A DNA stretch of 64,000 nt. It comes from Plantibacter sp. ME-Dv--P-122b (GTDB taxonomy: Bacteria; Actinomycetota; Actinomycetes; Actinomycetales; Microbacteriaceae). The position numbers and the translations under genes were made by a program. Within the stretch, counting starts at the first letter, position 1. Every line of letters begins with the position of its first letter. The notes below the pieces were generated by a model that had not been told where the DNA came from, searched no databases, and was given only the letters and a program-made list of their open reading frames with translations. Shown here one piece after another: positions 8,988 through 18,092 of the stretch. Where the stretch lies: assembly GCF_030209375.1 (NCBI RefSeq), contig NZ_JARVSC010000003.1, positions 434,001 through 498,000 of the forward strand, in the 5' to 3' direction.

Positions 8988-10442
8988 TCAGCCGCAGAGG
9001 TCCGCGGCGGCGTTGCGGGACTCGACCTCGACGGGCGCCGGTGCGGTAGGCGTGGCCAGTGCGGCGAAGTCGTCGCCGATGACGAGCACGACGTCCTCCT
9101 CGTCCGGTCCCGGTTCGCCGCTCACGACGACGGTGATCCCCAGCTCCTGGGCGAGGGAGGCGGCCGTCGCCCGAGCCGCGTCCGAGTCGCGCGCGAGCAG
9201 GACCGTGACCGGGGTGTCCGTCTCCGCGTCGCCGATCGACGCGACGGTGTAACCGAGGGCGGTCAGTCGGTCGGCCGTCGCCGTCGCGACCCCGTTCGTC
9301 TGCGAGCCGTTGAGGACGCTGACCGCCTCGACCCGCACCGGTTCGACCGGGGCGACCGGCTCGGCGGGGGACGCATCAGCGGTTCCCGCGATCGGCACCG
9401 GGACATCGGTGGCGAGGCTCGAGAAGACGATCGCGGCGTCATCACTCGGGACGACCCGGTTGGCGTCCGACGGCGCCTCGGTCCACGGCATCGTCAGGAA
9501 GGTGATGGCCGACGCCGGCACCTGCGAGACCCGGTGGGCGAGCGAGGTCAGGCTCGCGAGGTCGCCGAGCGCGGTGTCGACGGTGAGCGAGGAGGTGACC
9601 GCGTCCAGGAAGCGGATGAGGCGGTCCGGCCGGGTGAGCACCTCGGCACTCAGCGCCCGCTGCACGATCGCGGACATCACCATCTGCTGGTTGCCGAGGC
9701 GGGAGATGTCGCTGCCGTCACCCACCGCATGCCGGGTGCGGGCGAGCGCGAGCGCCTGCGTCCCGTCGATGACCTGCGCCCCTGCGGGCAGCGCGAGGTT
9801 CGAATAGGGGTCCTCCATGTCCGACGGCAGACACACCGCCAGCCCGTCCATGCCGTTGACGATCGCCTGGAAGCCGCTGAAGTCGAGCTCGACGAAGTGG
9901 TCGATCGGCACACCGGTCATCGCCTGCACCGCAGCGACCGAGCAGGCGGCACCGGAGTTCAACGCCGCGTTCACCATGCCGTAGTCGTCGGGCGTCCCCC
10001 GCCCGGTGTCCATGCACATCGACAGGTCGGTCAGCGTGTCACGCGGAATCTGCATCGCGTCGATCCGGGTGTTGCCCTCGGACACGTGCACGAGCACCAT
10101 CGCGTCGCTGCGCTTGGTACCGGTGTCCTCACCGTAGTCGCCGACCCCAAGGTCACGGCTGTCGGAGCCGAGGAGCAGGACGTTGATCGCCGGGTCCGGC
10201 GCGCCCGGCTGTGCGGGCTCGGTCGAACGTCCGGTCGGGGCGGCGATGGCCTCGGAGCTGAGGTTGCCCTGCAGCCGCAGTGCGAGCGCACCGACACCCC
10301 CGAGGAGTGCGAGCACGAGGCCGCCTGCGATGCCGACGATGAGGCGCCGACGGCGGACCCGTGCGCTCACCCCACCGCCGTGACGGCGAGCGTGGGCGGC
10401 ACGTGGGCGGACGGATGCCTCGGGGAGATCGGGTCTGCGCAT
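8988..10442 (-). CDS. LCP-family cell-wall glycopolymer ligase with LytR_C domain
   Basis: The 484-residue protein has a basic cytoplasmic tail, one transmembrane helix at about residues 34-56, the LytR-CpsA-Psr domain at about 85-260, and a C-terminal LytR_C domain at about 365-460 (VSVLNGSQTNGVA). The LCP domain shows NVLLLGSDSRD, KRSDAMVLVHV, IPRDTL, and GTQALALARTRHAVGDGSDISR. LCP enzymes attach teichoic-acid-like polymers or arabinogalactan to peptidoglycan outside the membrane. Start ATG 10442 leaves room for the basic tail. No cell-wall genes are adjacent. Confidence 0.9.
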   Translation of the reverse strand: MRRPDLPEASVRPRAAHARRHGGGVSARVRRRRLIVGIAGGLVLALLGGVGALALRLQGNLSSEAIAAPTGRSTEPAQPGAPDPAINVLLLGSDSRDLGVGDYGEDTGTKRSDAMVLVHVSEGNTRIDAMQIPRDTLTDLSMCMDTGRGTPDDYGMVNAALNSGAACSVAAVQAMTGVPIDHFVELDFSGFQAIVNGMDGLAVCLPSDMEDPYSNLALPAGAQVIDGTQALALARTRHAVGDGSDISRLGNQQMVMSAIVQRALSAEVLTRPDRLIRFLDAVTSSLTVDTALGDLASLTSLAHRVSQVPASAITFLTMPWTEAPSDANRVVPSDDAAIVFSSLATDVPVPIAGTADASPAEPVAPVEPVRVEAVSVLNGSQTNGVATATADRLTALGYTVASIGDAETDTPVTVLLARDSDAARATAASLAQELGITVVVSGEPGPDEEDVVLVIGDDFAALATPTAPAPVEVESRNAAADLCG

Positions 10443-10524
10443 CGTCCCAGTGCACCAAGCGTCGAAGCGGCGGACAAGCAGCCTGCCCGGCGCGACTCAT
10501 GCGCGGCGCGCATGCGTCGGAGGA

Positions 10525-11682
10525 TCAGCTCACGGGCGAGGCGACCTCCGAGCCACGCAGCCCGGGCACCGCGCGCTTGCCGAACTGGCCGGTGACGACC
10601 AGGATGAGCGCCGTCGCTGCGAGGAGGATCCAGCCCGGCCAGCCGAGTAGGGTGCCGAACACGCTGCCGCTGTCCTGCATCGACGACCGGCTGGCGAACA
10701 GCAGCAGTGCCCCGACGGCGGCGTTCACCGCGCCGTGGGCGATCACCGCCGGCCAGACCGAGGCCGAGCGGAGCCGCAGCCAGCCGATGAGCACGCCGAG
10801 CAGCATGCACCAGCCGACCATGAGGAGCAGGCCGACCACATCGGTCCGCTGGTAGTTGTAGCCGAGGAGGATGAGCGGTGCGTGCCACACGCCCCAGATC
10901 GCCCCGGACAGCAGGAGGGCGGGCCAGGTGCCGAGCGGCAGGAGGTTCGGCAGCAACCAGCCGCGCCAGCCGAGTTCCTCCCCGAACGCGGACAGCGATG
11001 CCACCAGGACGCCGAGGGGCAGGGTGAGGAGCTGGACCAGGGCGACCGTGGTGAGGTCGTCGCGCCCGAGCTCGCCGGCGCCCGAGGCGGTCATGATGGC
11101 GGCGAGACCGGACAGGCCGACGAGGTCGAGCTCGATGAGCCCCATGGCCTGCCCGAGCAGCATGGAGCAGAACGCGAGGACGGGGAACCCGACGAGCGCC
11201 GACGCGCACAGCCCGAGGGTCCGCCCGAGCGGACGCAGCGGCGCGAGTCCGAGCAGCCGCGGGATGCTCCTCGGGCGGGCGACGAACAGCACCACGACGA
11301 GCGCGGCGATGGTCGGGGTGTACATCATGCCGAGGGCGATGAGCTGGAACCAGGGGTTCGCGAGTCCCTCGCCCGACAGCCACAGCGGTGCGGCGATGAG
11401 CCAGGCGAGGCCGACGGCGAGCGCGGTGAAGACCCCGACGGCGACCCACGGGACCCTGGCGGGCAGGATCGGGGCCAGCTCGCGGTTGCGCCGGCGCTGG
11501 CGGTCCGCCGCGGACTCCGGCTGCTGCGCGAGCACGGCCCGCCCGGCGGCACCGATCACCGGAGCCGCGGCCGGTGCTGGTGCAGGCGGTCCGTCGGCGA
11601 CCGGCGTCCGGATCGGCCCCGGCACGGGCTGTCCGATCGGCGCCCAGCCGCCCTCGATCGGTGTGTCGTCCGGTCGCTGCAT
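10525..11682 (-). CDS. CPBP-family intramembrane glutamic endopeptidase
   Basis: The 385-residue protein has a Pro/Ala-rich cytoplasmic N-terminus (about 1-75) and about eight hydrophobic segments. The CPBP motifs are intact: motif 1 FGEELGWRGWLLP (EExxxR), motif 2 WGVWHAPLILLG, and motif 3 with a late His in VIAHGAVNA. Related enzymes include type II CAAX prenyl endopeptidases and bacteriocin-processing or immunity proteins. The natural substrate is unknown. It is transcribed toward the LCP gene with an 82-base gap that may hold the LCP promoter. Confidence 0.88.
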   Translation of the reverse strand: MQRPDDTPIEGGWAPIGQPVPGPIRTPVADGPPAPAPAAAPVIGAAGRAVLAQQPESAADRQRRRNRELAPILPARVPWVAVGVFTALAVGLAWLIAAPLWLSGEGLANPWFQLIALGMMYTPTIAALVVVLFVARPRSIPRLLGLAPLRPLGRTLGLCASALVGFPVLAFCSMLLGQAMGLIELDLVGLSGLAAIMTASGAGELGRDDLTTVALVQLLTLPLGVLVASLSAFGEELGWRGWLLPNLLPLGTWPALLLSGAIWGVWHAPLILLGYNYQRTDVVGLLLMVGWCMLLGVLIGWLRLRSASVWPAVIAHGAVNAAVGALLLFASRSSMQDSGSVFGTLLGWPGWILLAATALILVVTGQFGKRAVPGLRGSEVASPVS

Positions 11683-11756
11683 GTCATCCCCCGTGGTCGC
11701 GAACAGATTTCTACGCTACGGAGCGACGGCGCGTGGCGCATCCGCCGCCCGGGGGA

Positions 11757-12746
11757 TCACGCGGTGAGGTGGCAGCCGCAGGACTCCCGCAGGAGGAGTC
11801 CGACGGGGACGACGGTGCTGCGCTCGTGCTCGCCGTCCGCGTCTCCGAAGCGGGCGAGCGCACGGGTGGCGGCCAAGCGGCCCAGTCGTGCCGGGTCCTG
11901 TTCGATCACGCTGACCGCCGGATCGAGCTGGTCGGCCATCGGGAAGTCGCCGAAGCCGAGCGAGGCGATCCCCCGCGAGCGCAGCGCGGGGACGAGCGCC
12001 ATCGTCACACGCGCGTTCGCCGAGAACAGGGCCGTCGGCGGGGAGGCGAGGGCGAGGAGCCCGTCGACCACGGCGGCAGCCGGTTCGCGGTCCGTCGCGT
12101 CGAGGCTGACGAGCGCGTCGTCGAGGTCGATCCCGCTCTCGTCGAGCGCCGAGCGGTAGCCCTCGAGTCGGCGACGGGTGCTCGGCGGGTGTGCCGAGTC
12201 GGCGACGAAGGCGACGCGGGTGTGCCCGTGCTCGAGCAGGTGCCTCGTCGCGAGGTAGGCGCCGCGGTGGTCGTCCTCGACGAAGCTGTCGGCGTCGAGC
12301 CCCCCGGGGGCGCGGTCGACGAACACGATGGGCGTGTGCTCGGCCCACGGCGCGAGCCACGACTGGTCCTCCGCGACGGGCGCGAGGACGAGCCCCATGA
12401 GCTGCGATCGGAGCAGGGAGTCGAGCACGGCGCGCTCGCGCGTCGGATCGTCGCCGATGCTCGTGACGAGGGTGGTGATGCCCGAGACGGAGCAGACCTC
12501 CTCGACGGCTCGGACGACCGCGGCGAAGAAGGGGTCGACGACATCCGGGACAGCGACGCCGACGGAGGAGGACCGCCCGGCGCGGAAGGTGCGCGCCAGG
12601 ACGTTCGGGACGTAGTTCAGCTCCCGCATCGCCGACTCGACCCGCGACCGCGTCTCCGGGAGCACGTGCGGATCGTCGTTGAACACACGGGAGACCGTCT
12701 TCGAGCTCACGCCGGCGAGGGACGCCACGTCCTGCATCGTGGCCAT
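11757..12746 (-). CDS. LacI-family regulator LacI-1, last gene of the kinase/aldolase operon
   Basis: The 329-residue protein has an N-terminal LacI helix-turn-helix (MATMQDVASLAGVSSKTVSR), a hinge with YVPNVLARTF, and a periplasmic-binding-protein-like effector domain. It ends in a Cys-rich RESCGCHLTA. The DNA-reading region, including the SKTVSRVFNDDPHVLPETR segment, is almost the same as in LacI-2 at 39120. Two ATGTCA-type operators lie in the promoter of its own operon at 15305-15354, so autoregulation is likely. The gene follows the LacD-like aldolase after 87 bases that contain a GC-rich hairpin. Confidence 0.9.
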   Translation of the reverse strand: MATMQDVASLAGVSSKTVSRVFNDDPHVLPETRSRVESAMRELNYVPNVLARTFRAGRSSSVGVAVPDVVDPFFAAVVRAVEEVCSVSGITTLVTSIGDDPTRERAVLDSLLRSQLMGLVLAPVAEDQSWLAPWAEHTPIVFVDRAPGGLDADSFVEDDHRGAYLATRHLLEHGHTRVAFVADSAHPPSTRRRLEGYRSALDESGIDLDDALVSLDATDREPAAAVVDGLLALASPPTALFSANARVTMALVPALRSRGIASLGFGDFPMADQLDPAVSVIEQDPARLGRLAATRALARFGDADGEHERSTVVPVGLLLRESCGCHLTA

Positions 12747-12800
12747 GGCTGCTCCTCGGGTGGTTCCACCTGCGTGGCGTGGTCGGATCGGGCTGGTTCG

Positions 12801-12826
12801 CGGGCGGCGACCGAGGACGCCGCCCG
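12801..12826 (-). terminator. GC-rich hairpin between aldolase and lacI-1
   Basis: The perfect 9-bp inverted repeat CGGGCGGCG / CGCCGCCCG with an 8-base loop starts eight bases after the aldolase stop and lies upstream of lacI-1. There is no U-tract, so it may be a partial terminator, a Rho-independent-like attenuator or an mRNA-stabilising structure that lowers LacI-1 expression relative to the enzymes. Confidence 0.55.
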
Positions 12827-12833
12827 CGATCCG

Positions 12834-13754
12834 TCAGCGACCGGCGAGCGCGGTCTCGATGACCTGCTCGAGCTCACGGAGGCGAGGCAGCGCACGGTTC
12901 GTGAGCAGCTCCTCGCGCTTCGCCGACGAGATCGAAAGGCTATCCTTCCACAGCGAACGACCGGCCATCGCGCCGCCGGCACCGTTCTCGACCGCGGTGC
13001 GGACCTGGCCCACGAAGGTCTCGTGGTCGACGCCGGCGGAGAGCACGGCCCACGGCACGCCGGCGGCCGCCTCGGTCACGGCTGCGGCGGCCTCGGCGGA
13101 GCCCGGGTACTGGAGCTTCAGGACCTTGGAACCGGCGGCAACGGAGATCTCCGCGGCGCCGCGCACGAGCTCGGGGAAGATCTCGGCGTAGGCCTCGTCG
13201 CTCTCGCCGTCGAGCTGGTAGACGAGGATCTCGACGATGAGCAGCACGCCCTCGGCGGTGCACTCCTCCACGAGGCGGGCGATCTCGTCGATGACGACCT
13301 GCTCGGCCTCGCGCTGGTCGGAGCGCAGGTAGAAGAGCATCTTGGCGGCGTCGCCACCGAGTTCGCGGACCCGACGGGCGTCCATGCCGGGAACGTACTT
13401 CGTCCGACGTAGACCGTTCTCGGTGTCGAAGCCCGAGGAGTCCATGCCGACGACGAGACCGGTCGTGCGGGAGAGGGTGCGCTCGTCGACGACGAGCGGG
13501 AGGGCGACCTCCGGGTCGAGGAGGATGGCGGGTGCGTGGTTGCCGAGGAACCGGACGAGGTCGCTCTTGGCCTCGGCGAGTTCGTCACGGCTGATGCCGG
13601 CCGCGCCGTTCGGGGCGTCGGTCATGACGGCCTTCATGCCGTTGCGCTGGTCACCGGCGACGATGAGCATGCCGCCGCCCGGGGTGCTGATCGTGGCCAT
13701 GGCGCGGCGTTCGAGCGTCGTCAGCTCGTTGGTCCTGGTGGCTACTGCGTTCAT
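12834..13754 (-). CDS. LacD/YihT-type class I aldolase (tagatose-bisphosphate aldolase-like)
   Basis: The 306-residue TIM-barrel aldolase carries the landmarks of the LacD family: AGDQRNGM at 33-40 (DQR motif), the GMDSSGFDTENG loop, GGDAAKMLFYLRSD at about 133-146, and VLKLQYPG, whose Lys213 is the likely Schiff-base residue by analogy with LacD. Known members split tagatose 1,6-bisphosphate (LacD) or 6-deoxy-6-sulfofructose 1-phosphate (YihT). ATG 13754 is preceded by GGAG-type sequence (aaggagcacc region); longer in-frame extensions are Arg/Pro-rich. It lies between an FGGY kinase and LacI-1, so it probably cleaves the phosphorylated product of that kinase. Confidence 0.85.
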   Translation of the reverse strand: MNAVATRTNELTTLERRAMATISTPGGGMLIVAGDQRNGMKAVMTDAPNGAAGISRDELAEAKSDLVRFLGNHAPAILLDPEVALPLVVDERTLSRTTGLVVGMDSSGFDTENGLRRTKYVPGMDARRVRELGGDAAKMLFYLRSDQREAEQVVIDEIARLVEECTAEGVLLIVEILVYQLDGESDEAYAEIFPELVRGAAEISVAAGSKVLKLQYPGSAEAAAAVTEAAAGVPWAVLSAGVDHETFVGQVRTAVENGAGGAMAGRSLWKDSLSISSAKREELLTNRALPRLRELEQVIETALAGR

Positions 13755-13842
13755 GAGGTGCTCCTTGTGCTTCGGATGGGGTCTGATCCCGGCAGCGGTC
13801 GCGCCGGGGAGGATCGGTCTGGGTCGTCGGGTGGTCGGTCGG

Positions 13843-15252
13843 TCAGGGATGTGATCGGGAGGTGGCTGGTTCGAGGAGCGCCCCGGCGAAGACGGCCGCG
13901 CCGTACGCGGTGTCCTGGGACCGGTGCGACACCTGCACGCCGGGCAGGACGGCCGCTCGGGCGCGTTGCACGGACCGCATGCCGGCCCAGCCGCCGGTGA
14001 GTAGCGCCGAGGTGGCCGGCGCGACCTCGCGGTCCATCGCCGCGATGAGCACGGCGAGTTCGTCGTTGCCGTGCCGGAGCACCGCTTCGAAGACCTCGGC
14101 CGGTCCAGCGCCGTCGGCACGGACCGTGAGCTTGAGGACGCCGTCGTCGTTCCGGGCGCCCGCGACCGAGATGTCGCCGTCGCCGAGCAGCCCGCCCGCC
14201 GGGAGCGCCATGACCTCGTCGTCCAGGCGGTCGCGCCCTGCGCGGTCGGTCACTCCGACGAGCTGGAGGGTGCGACGCATGAGCAGGCCGGTCTTGACGC
14301 CGGCGACGAGCACCCAGGTGCCCGGCACGACGTGACGGACGCAGTTGATGAACACCTCGGCGAGGCGCTCCCGAGCGGCGAACGGGAGTGGTTCGTCGAG
14401 GCGTCGCAGCAGGACCTCGGCCGTGCCCATCGACACGTGATACCGCTCGGCGGGGAACGAGCCGGTGGAGACGGCCGACACGAGGTGGTCGTGGCCGGCG
14501 ACGGTCAGGGCCGCACCGGAGAAGACCGCCGGCACCCACGGACTGCTCGCTGCGCCGAGCGGGGCACCGGCGTCGGTGAACGGCGGGAGGAACGACGCGT
14601 CGACGCCGAGGTGGTCGAGCAGTTCGGGCCACGGCTCCCCCGTGTCCTGGTCGAGCAGGCCGGTGCGCGACGAGAGCGAGTACTCGGCTGCCTCCTCGCC
14701 GCCGAGGGCCGAGACGAGGTACTCCGGCAGGTTGAGCCAGCGCGTTCCGGCGAGGTCGAGTCCGGCGTCGCGGAGGTGGAGGAGCTTGATGACCGAGACC
14801 TGCACGCCGAGCGGCAGGCCGGTCCGACCGGCGAACTGCTCGGCGATCTCGGCCGGGAGGGCTGCGAGCTGTTCGGCGCCGCGCGGATCGAACCAGGCGA
14901 TGGCGGGCGCGACGGGCCGGCCGACGGCGTCGAGGACGATCCCGGACTCCCCCATGCCGGAGACGGCGAGTGCTTGGACTCGCACGGCAGGCCCGAATCG
15001 GCCGACGAGCTCCGCACCGACGTGGTCGAGGAGCTCGCGGACGGTGGCGATGAGGGACGCGGCCTCCATGACGGTCGTGCCGCCTGGACCGGCGAGCCAC
15101 GGGGTGGGCAGCTGGTGGATGAGGACCTCGGCGCCGTCGGCGTCGGTCACGAGGATCTTGACGCCGGTGCTGCCGAGGTCGAGGCCGGCGACGAGCCGAT
15201 CCGCGGCCACGGCGGTGACGGCGGTCGAGTCGAGGTTCGCAGCAGGGTGCAC
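13843..15252 (-). CDS. FGGY-family carbohydrate kinase
   Basis: The 469-residue protein has the two-domain FGGY fold: phosphate-1 motif AGLDLGSTGVKI near residue 25, substrate-loop residues around VSGMGESG and WFDPRG, the MGTAEVLLR segment at the start of domain II, and TGGWAGMRSVQRARA near the C-terminus. The usual sugar-binding sequences of xylulokinase, glycerol kinase or rhamnulokinase are not obvious, so the substrate is unknown. The start is GTG 15252. Its promoter carries two ATGTCA-type LacI operators. With the LacD-like aldolase 88 bases downstream it forms a kinase-aldolase pair. Confidence 0.85.
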   Translation of the reverse strand: MHPAANLDSTAVTAVAADRLVAGLDLGSTGVKILVTDADGAEVLIHQLPTPWLAGPGGTTVMEAASLIATVRELLDHVGAELVGRFGPAVRVQALAVSGMGESGIVLDAVGRPVAPAIAWFDPRGAEQLAALPAEIAEQFAGRTGLPLGVQVSVIKLLHLRDAGLDLAGTRWLNLPEYLVSALGGEEAAEYSLSSRTGLLDQDTGEPWPELLDHLGVDASFLPPFTDAGAPLGAASSPWVPAVFSGAALTVAGHDHLVSAVSTGSFPAERYHVSMGTAEVLLRRLDEPLPFAARERLAEVFINCVRHVVPGTWVLVAGVKTGLLMRRTLQLVGVTDRAGRDRLDDEVMALPAGGLLGDGDISVAGARNDDGVLKLTVRADGAGPAEVFEAVLRHGNDELAVLIAAMDREVAPATSALLTGGWAGMRSVQRARAAVLPGVQVSHRSQDTAYGAAVFAGALLEPATSRSHP

Positions 15253-15304
15253 GGCGGTGTCCGTTCAGGTTCCGACGTCCGTGTCGGCTTCCGACGATGA
15301 CTCC

Positions 15305-15354
15305 ATGTCATCGATGTCATGGCGAGCATACCTCGTTCATGTCATCGATGACAT
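15305..15354 (-). promoter_or_regulatory. Twin LacI operators around a -10 box for the kinase/aldolase/lacI-1 operon
   Basis: The 16-bp perfect palindrome ATGTCATCGATGACAT is at 15339-15354, and the related ATGTCATCGATGTCAT is at 15305-15320, 34 bp centre to centre. Between them, on the minus strand, is TATGCT (15325-15330), a good -10 box for the gene starting at 15252. The CG dinucleotide at the centre is typical of LacI-family operators. The local LacI-1 is the expected ligand. Confidence 0.75.
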
Positions 15355-15411
15355 ACCCCAGCGTGAATTCTTCGGAAACGGGGCACCGGAGGGTGGCGGA
15401 AGCCGGCGGAC

Positions 15412-16467
15412 TCAGTCGCCGAAGTCGTCCGCCGCCGGCTCGAACACGATTTCGAGGTCGACCTCGAACGACTCCCCGGGCGCAACGGTCCGCCCGGCCT
15501 TCCCGCGATCCGGACCGACGGCGTGACTCGGCCAACAAGTGCCGGGTTCGATGCCGAGGGCGTACGACCCCGCGGCCGTGCTCCGCCACACCGTGAGGAA
15601 GGGCAACTGCTCCGGTCGGAACCGGACCGTGACCGTGCCGGCCTCGCCCGACAGGGTCGCGATGGACCAGCCGTCAGGCCCGGCGACCGCGTCGAGGGCG
15701 TCGACCTGTTCGTCTGCAGCCGGTTCGGGCTCGCCGATCACCCGCCGCCAGGCACCGTCGTCCGGGCGTTCGGACCCCGCCCCGCCGGGGACGTCGGCCT
15801 CGGCCGCCACGACGGCACCGCCGTGCAGCAGCGGCCAGCCGAGGTTCACGTGGTAGAGCAGGCGCACCGGCTCGGCGACGAACCCCTCGTTCCGGACGAC
15901 GTCGTGCAGGCGGATCCGCGCGACGCCGACCTCGGCTCGGATGCTGCGGGTCACCGTGAGGTTCTGCTGGAACACGGCGCCCTCGCGGAGCAGACCGTCG
16001 ACGAGGAGCTCGTACCGGCCCGACGCGGTCCATCGCCCCTCGCGGCGGGTGAGGGTCGCCGGGATGCGATGCGCCCGACCGTGCATCCCGCCGTCCGTCT
16101 CCGCGGCCACCCCGACGGCGGTGAGCCCGCAGGTCGTCAGCAGACCGCCCTGCCAGCGGCGGGCCCAACTCTCGGCCTGCGGAGCGGTCGTCGGCGCGAC
16201 GAACGACACGACCTCGCCGTTCCAGGAGGCCTCGCCGAGGTCGAGGAACTGGTCGACCTCGACCGTGACCTCGAGTCCGCCGAGGTGGCGCAGTTCGACC
16301 TGGCGCCGGCCCGTCGACGGCCCGTCGTCGACGCGGACCGCACGCGGAGCCCACGCCCGCTCGACGGCACCCGATCGGGCTTCGACGAAGCGCCGACGTC
16401 TGGCGCCCCACGCGGCGTCACGGTCGACCTGGTCGTCAGGCGTCTGTTCGGGCGGCGTCGTCGTCAT
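15412..16467 (-). CDS. DUF4432 aldose-1-epimerase-like protein
   Basis: The 351-residue protein matches the DUF4432 branch of the galactose mutarotase-like fold: WQGGLLTTCGLTAVG and MHGRAHRIPATL in the middle, YHVNLGWPLLHGG with probable active-site residues, and GIEPGTCWPSHAVG near the C-terminus. Members occur in sugar catabolic operons and are assumed to interconvert anomers or act on unusual sugars; no reaction is firmly known to me. ATG 16467 begins MTTTPPEQTP; the upstream in-frame sequence is a shadow of the preceding SDR. It is the last gene of an eight-gene operon. Confidence 0.8.
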   Translation of the reverse strand: MTTTPPEQTPDDQVDRDAAWGARRRRFVEARSGAVERAWAPRAVRVDDGPSTGRRQVELRHLGGLEVTVEVDQFLDLGEASWNGEVVSFVAPTTAPQAESWARRWQGGLLTTCGLTAVGVAAETDGGMHGRAHRIPATLTRREGRWTASGRYELLVDGLLREGAVFQQNLTVTRSIRAEVGVARIRLHDVVRNEGFVAEPVRLLYHVNLGWPLLHGGAVVAAEADVPGGAGSERPDDGAWRRVIGEPEPAADEQVDALDAVAGPDGWSIATLSGEAGTVTVRFRPEQLPFLTVWRSTAAGSYALGIEPGTCWPSHAVGPDRGKAGRTVAPGESFEVDLEIVFEPAADDFGD

Positions 16468-16520
16468 GGCGGATCCTCGGGTCGGTGCGGTCGGGTCGGT
16501 GCGGTCGGGGTGGGGCTGGC

Positions 16521-17288
16521 TCAGAGGGCGGTGTAGCCGCCGTCGATCACGAGGCTCTGGCCCGTGAGGTACGAGGAGGCGTCGGACGCGAGCAGCAGGA
16601 CGAGCCCGTGGAGGTCCTCCGGCTGCCCCATCCGGCCCGCCGGGATGCCAGCGGTCCACTCGGCGGCGAGGTCGGGGTTCGCCTCGGTGAACTCGCGCGT
16701 CATGTCGGAAAGGAAGTACCCGGGGGCGATCGCGTTGACCCGGACGCCGAAGGGCGCCCACTCGACCGCGAGCGACGACGCGAGGTGACTGACCGCCGCC
16801 TTCGACGCGTTGTAGGAGGCCTGGAACTGCGGCTGGTTCACGATGAACGCCGACATCGACGAGATGAAGACCGCCGAGGCGGGCCGGCCCGCGGCGATGG
16901 CACGACGCGCGAAGGACTGCGCGGCGAAGAAGGTGCCGTCGAGGTTCACGGCGAGCACCTTCCGCCAGGTGTCCGCCGGCACGTCGACGCTGTCGCCCCA
17001 GATGGTGATGCCCGCCGCGGTCACGAGCAGCGAGGGCGCACCGAGCTCGTCCTCGGCAGCGGAGAAGGCGGCCTCGACGGCGGTGGCGTCGGTGACGTCG
17101 ACCGGGTGCGCCGAGGTGCGGACGCCGTACTCGGACGCCAGCCGCTCGGCCGACTCGTGGACGGTCGGCAGGAGGTCGAGCAGCGCCACCTGGACGCCCT
17201 GCGCGGCGAGCGCCGTGGCGATCGAGTAGCCGAGCCCGCGGGCCCCGCCGGTGATGACGGCTGTGCGGCCGTGGAGGTCAGCGAACAT
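16521..17288 (-). CDS. SDR polyol dehydrogenase-like oxidoreductase (arabinitol/mannitol/sorbose-reductase type)
   Basis: This classical 255-residue short-chain dehydrogenase has a nucleotide-binding TGGARGLG at 13-20, the NAG-equivalent TAAG at 90-93, catalytic Ser143/144, Tyr159 and Lys163 (YNASK), and ends in VIDGGYTAL. The surroundings VNLDGTFFAAQ, SMSAFIVNQPQ, EWAPFGVRVNAIAPGYFLSDMT resemble NAD(P)-dependent mannitol, arabinitol and sorbose reductases. In this operon it could oxidise a polyol to a ketose for the kinases upstream. Asp38 at the end of strand 2 (ALLDLL) suggests NAD rather than NADP. Confidence 0.85.
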   Translation of the reverse strand: MFADLHGRTAVITGGARGLGYSIATALAAQGVQVALLDLLPTVHESAERLASEYGVRTSAHPVDVTDATAVEAAFSAAEDELGAPSLLVTAAGITIWGDSVDVPADTWRKVLAVNLDGTFFAAQSFARRAIAAGRPASAVFISSMSAFIVNQPQFQASYNASKAAVSHLASSLAVEWAPFGVRVNAIAPGYFLSDMTREFTEANPDLAAEWTAGIPAGRMGQPEDLHGLVLLLASDASSYLTGQSLVIDGGYTAL

Positions 17289-17345
17289 GTGTGGTCCTTC
17301 GATCGGGGCGGGCTGGTGGAGGTGTCGTCGGGCGATGCGAGTCGC

Positions 17346-18092
17346 TCAGATCTCCTGGTCGGTGGGCAGGATGACGAGGTCCCGGATGGTGACGTGTCGG
17401 GGTCTCGTGAGCATGAAGAGCACGGCGTCGGCGACGTCCTCGGAACGGATGCCGGTGCGTGCGGCGATCTGGTCTTCCACGCCGGAAGCCCCCTCGGCGA
17501 TCCCCCACAGCTCGTTGAGCACGACGCCGGGGGCGACCGCGCCCATCCGCACCCCGAATCCGACGAGGTTCCGCCGGGTGGTGTGGACGAACGACTGCAT
17601 GGCGTGTTTCGTCGCGGAGTAGACGGGTTCCCAGTGGATGTCCTGGTGCCCGGACACGGAGCTCGTCACCAGGACGTCGCCAGCACCCTGCTCGACGAGG
17701 TGCGGCAGCGCTGCACGGACCGTCGCCATCGCTCCGAGGACGTTGACGCCGACGAGCTCATCGATCGCGGTCATCGGGGTGTCGACGACGTCACCGCCGA
17801 CATAGAGGCCCGCGTTGGCGAGGACGATGTCGAGGCGCCCGAAGGCGGCGAGCGCCAGGGCGACGGCCTGCTCGGACACGGCGGGGTCGGCGAGGTCACC
17901 CGCCAGGAAGACGCTCGGTGTCGGCAGGGCGTCGGCGACGCCCGAGAGTCGCTCGGTGGAGCGTCCCACGAGCACCGTGCGCACCCCGGCACCGGCGAGC
18001 GCCTGGGCGTACGAGCGGCCGATGCCCGAGGACGCTCCGGTGATGATCGCGACCTGCCCGGTGAGGTCGGTGGCGCTGGTCGACACGCTCAT
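17346..18092 (-). CDS. SDR-family oxidoreductase
   Basis: This 248-residue short-chain dehydrogenase has TGASSGIG at 18-25, LANAG at 91-95, Ser144/145, and Tyr158 with Lys162 (YSATK). The C-terminal part (VAPGVVLNELWG) is less typical of polyol dehydrogenases, and Arg44 after strand 2 (VGRSTERL) would accept NADP. ATG 18092 overlaps the stop of the aldolase gene in an ATGA junction, so it is translationally coupled. The second SDR of the operon may act on the aldehyde or the keto product of the aldolase; this is inference. Confidence 0.82.
   Translation of the reverse strand: MSVSTSATDLTGQVAIITGASSGIGRSYAQALAGAGVRTVLVGRSTERLSGVADALPTPSVFLAGDLADPAVSEQAVALALAAFGRLDIVLANAGLYVGGDVVDTPMTAIDELVGVNVLGAMATVRAALPHLVEQGAGDVLVTSSVSGHQDIHWEPVYSATKHAMQSFVHTTRRNLVGFGVRMGAVAPGVVLNELWGIAEGASGVEDQIAARTGIRSEDVADAVLFMLTRPRHVTIRDLVILPTDQEI

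Noticed and set aside
12834-15252. Sulfoquinovose (sulfo-EMP) pathway because of the YihT-like aldolase
   Set aside because: No sulfoquinovosidase (GH31), SQ isomerase or SLA reductase is found nearby, and the aldolase sequence is nearer to the LacD pattern.
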